From positions 1 through 31,214 of the forward strand of contig CANQHL010000005.1 in the NCBI GenBank assembly GCA_947623775.1: DNA of 31,214 nt, given 5' to 3'. The DNA is from an uncultured Clostridia bacterium. GTDB taxonomy: Bacteria > Bacillota > Clostridia > Christensenellales > UBA1242. The notes beneath the pieces were generated by a model. That model was not told where the DNA came from. It saw only the letters and a list, made by a program, of their open reading frames with translations, and did not search any database. The position numbers were made by a program, and so were the translations under genes. Below are positions 31,098-31,214 of the stretch, one piece after another (position 1 is the stretch's first letter; each line of letters opens with the position of its first letter).

Positions 31098-31214
31098 GTT
31101 AGCGAATTTGATAGTATTTGAAGCGTTCAATTTCATTGTCTTTTAAATATCATCTTACGATTTTCGGGGACCCCATAGCCCCATTATGTCAAGCTTATTT
31201 TTGAAAAAACGATG
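31098..31214. other. Right-edge sequence, no gene assigned
   Basis: A locally GC-rich stretch (CGGGGACCCCATAGCCCC, 31168-31185) can fold into a hairpin and contrasts with the AT-rich surroundings. The minus strand has a short open frame (ending DNEIERFKYYQIR, stop at 31099-31101) that is closed upstream by a TGA within 16 codons. The window ends too soon to decide whether this is the end of a gene, a remnant or a mobile-element edge. Confidence 0.3.

Overview
The window is a low-GC, densely packed chromosomal segment. An rnr-smpB-ssrA block, strong purine-rich Shine-Dalgarno (SD) sequences, TTGACA/TATAAT promoters (often with an extended TG element), T-tailed hairpin terminators and a CcpA-less assortment of MarR/TetR, Nudix and ABC genes point to an anaerobic Firmicute, probably an uncultured gut-type clostridial lineage. 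Pyruvate formate-lyase fits an anaerobe. TGA is used as a stop (rnr, and a GTGA overlap at 19647-19650), so this is not a code-4 mollicute. The exact lineage is inference.

Region 1 (1-2824): the 3' end of RNase R, SmpB, tmRNA, and an unrecognised membrane-anchored Glu-rich coiled-coil protein, closed by a terminator. Region 2 (2825-9349): a degenerate 18-bp tandem repeat, a two-TM exported-domain protein (minus strand), pyruvate formate-lyase, a Nudix hydrolase, two unrecognised genes that converge on a shared terminator, tRNA-Arg(TCG), and a short-chain dehydrogenase. Region 3 (9350-15725): a solitary ABC half-exporter, then an autoregulated-looking marR operon with a heterodimeric ABC exporter whose one ATP site is degenerate. 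Region 4 (15726-17995): flavodoxin, a two-gene minus-strand unit (SecB-like protein and a small membrane protein), and a small hypothetical gene. Region 5 (17996-22652): a divergent tetR and an ABC-2 type exporter operon (two ATPases, permease, TerB-like protein) sharing an intergenic region with two matching palindromic operators.

Region 6 (22727-31036) is the most interesting part. It is a tight co-directional block of radical SAM enzyme, ATP-grasp ligase, PaaK-like adenylating enzyme, second Cys-rich radical SAM enzyme, M20 amidohydrolase, a 94-residue protein ending in Cys, GNAT acetyltransferase and an ABC-F protein, ending in a terminator. I do not recognise it as a known pathway. The enzyme set looks like a small biosynthetic cluster that activates and ligates acids without an NRPS or PKS, possibly with ABC-F ribosome protection as self-resistance. 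That reading is inference.

Tandem degenerate repeats of about 18-23 bp lie just downstream of three transcription units (2885-3005, 11289-11417, 31044-31097), which suggests a genome-wide habit. Gene functions are read from motifs by eye. No database search was possible.
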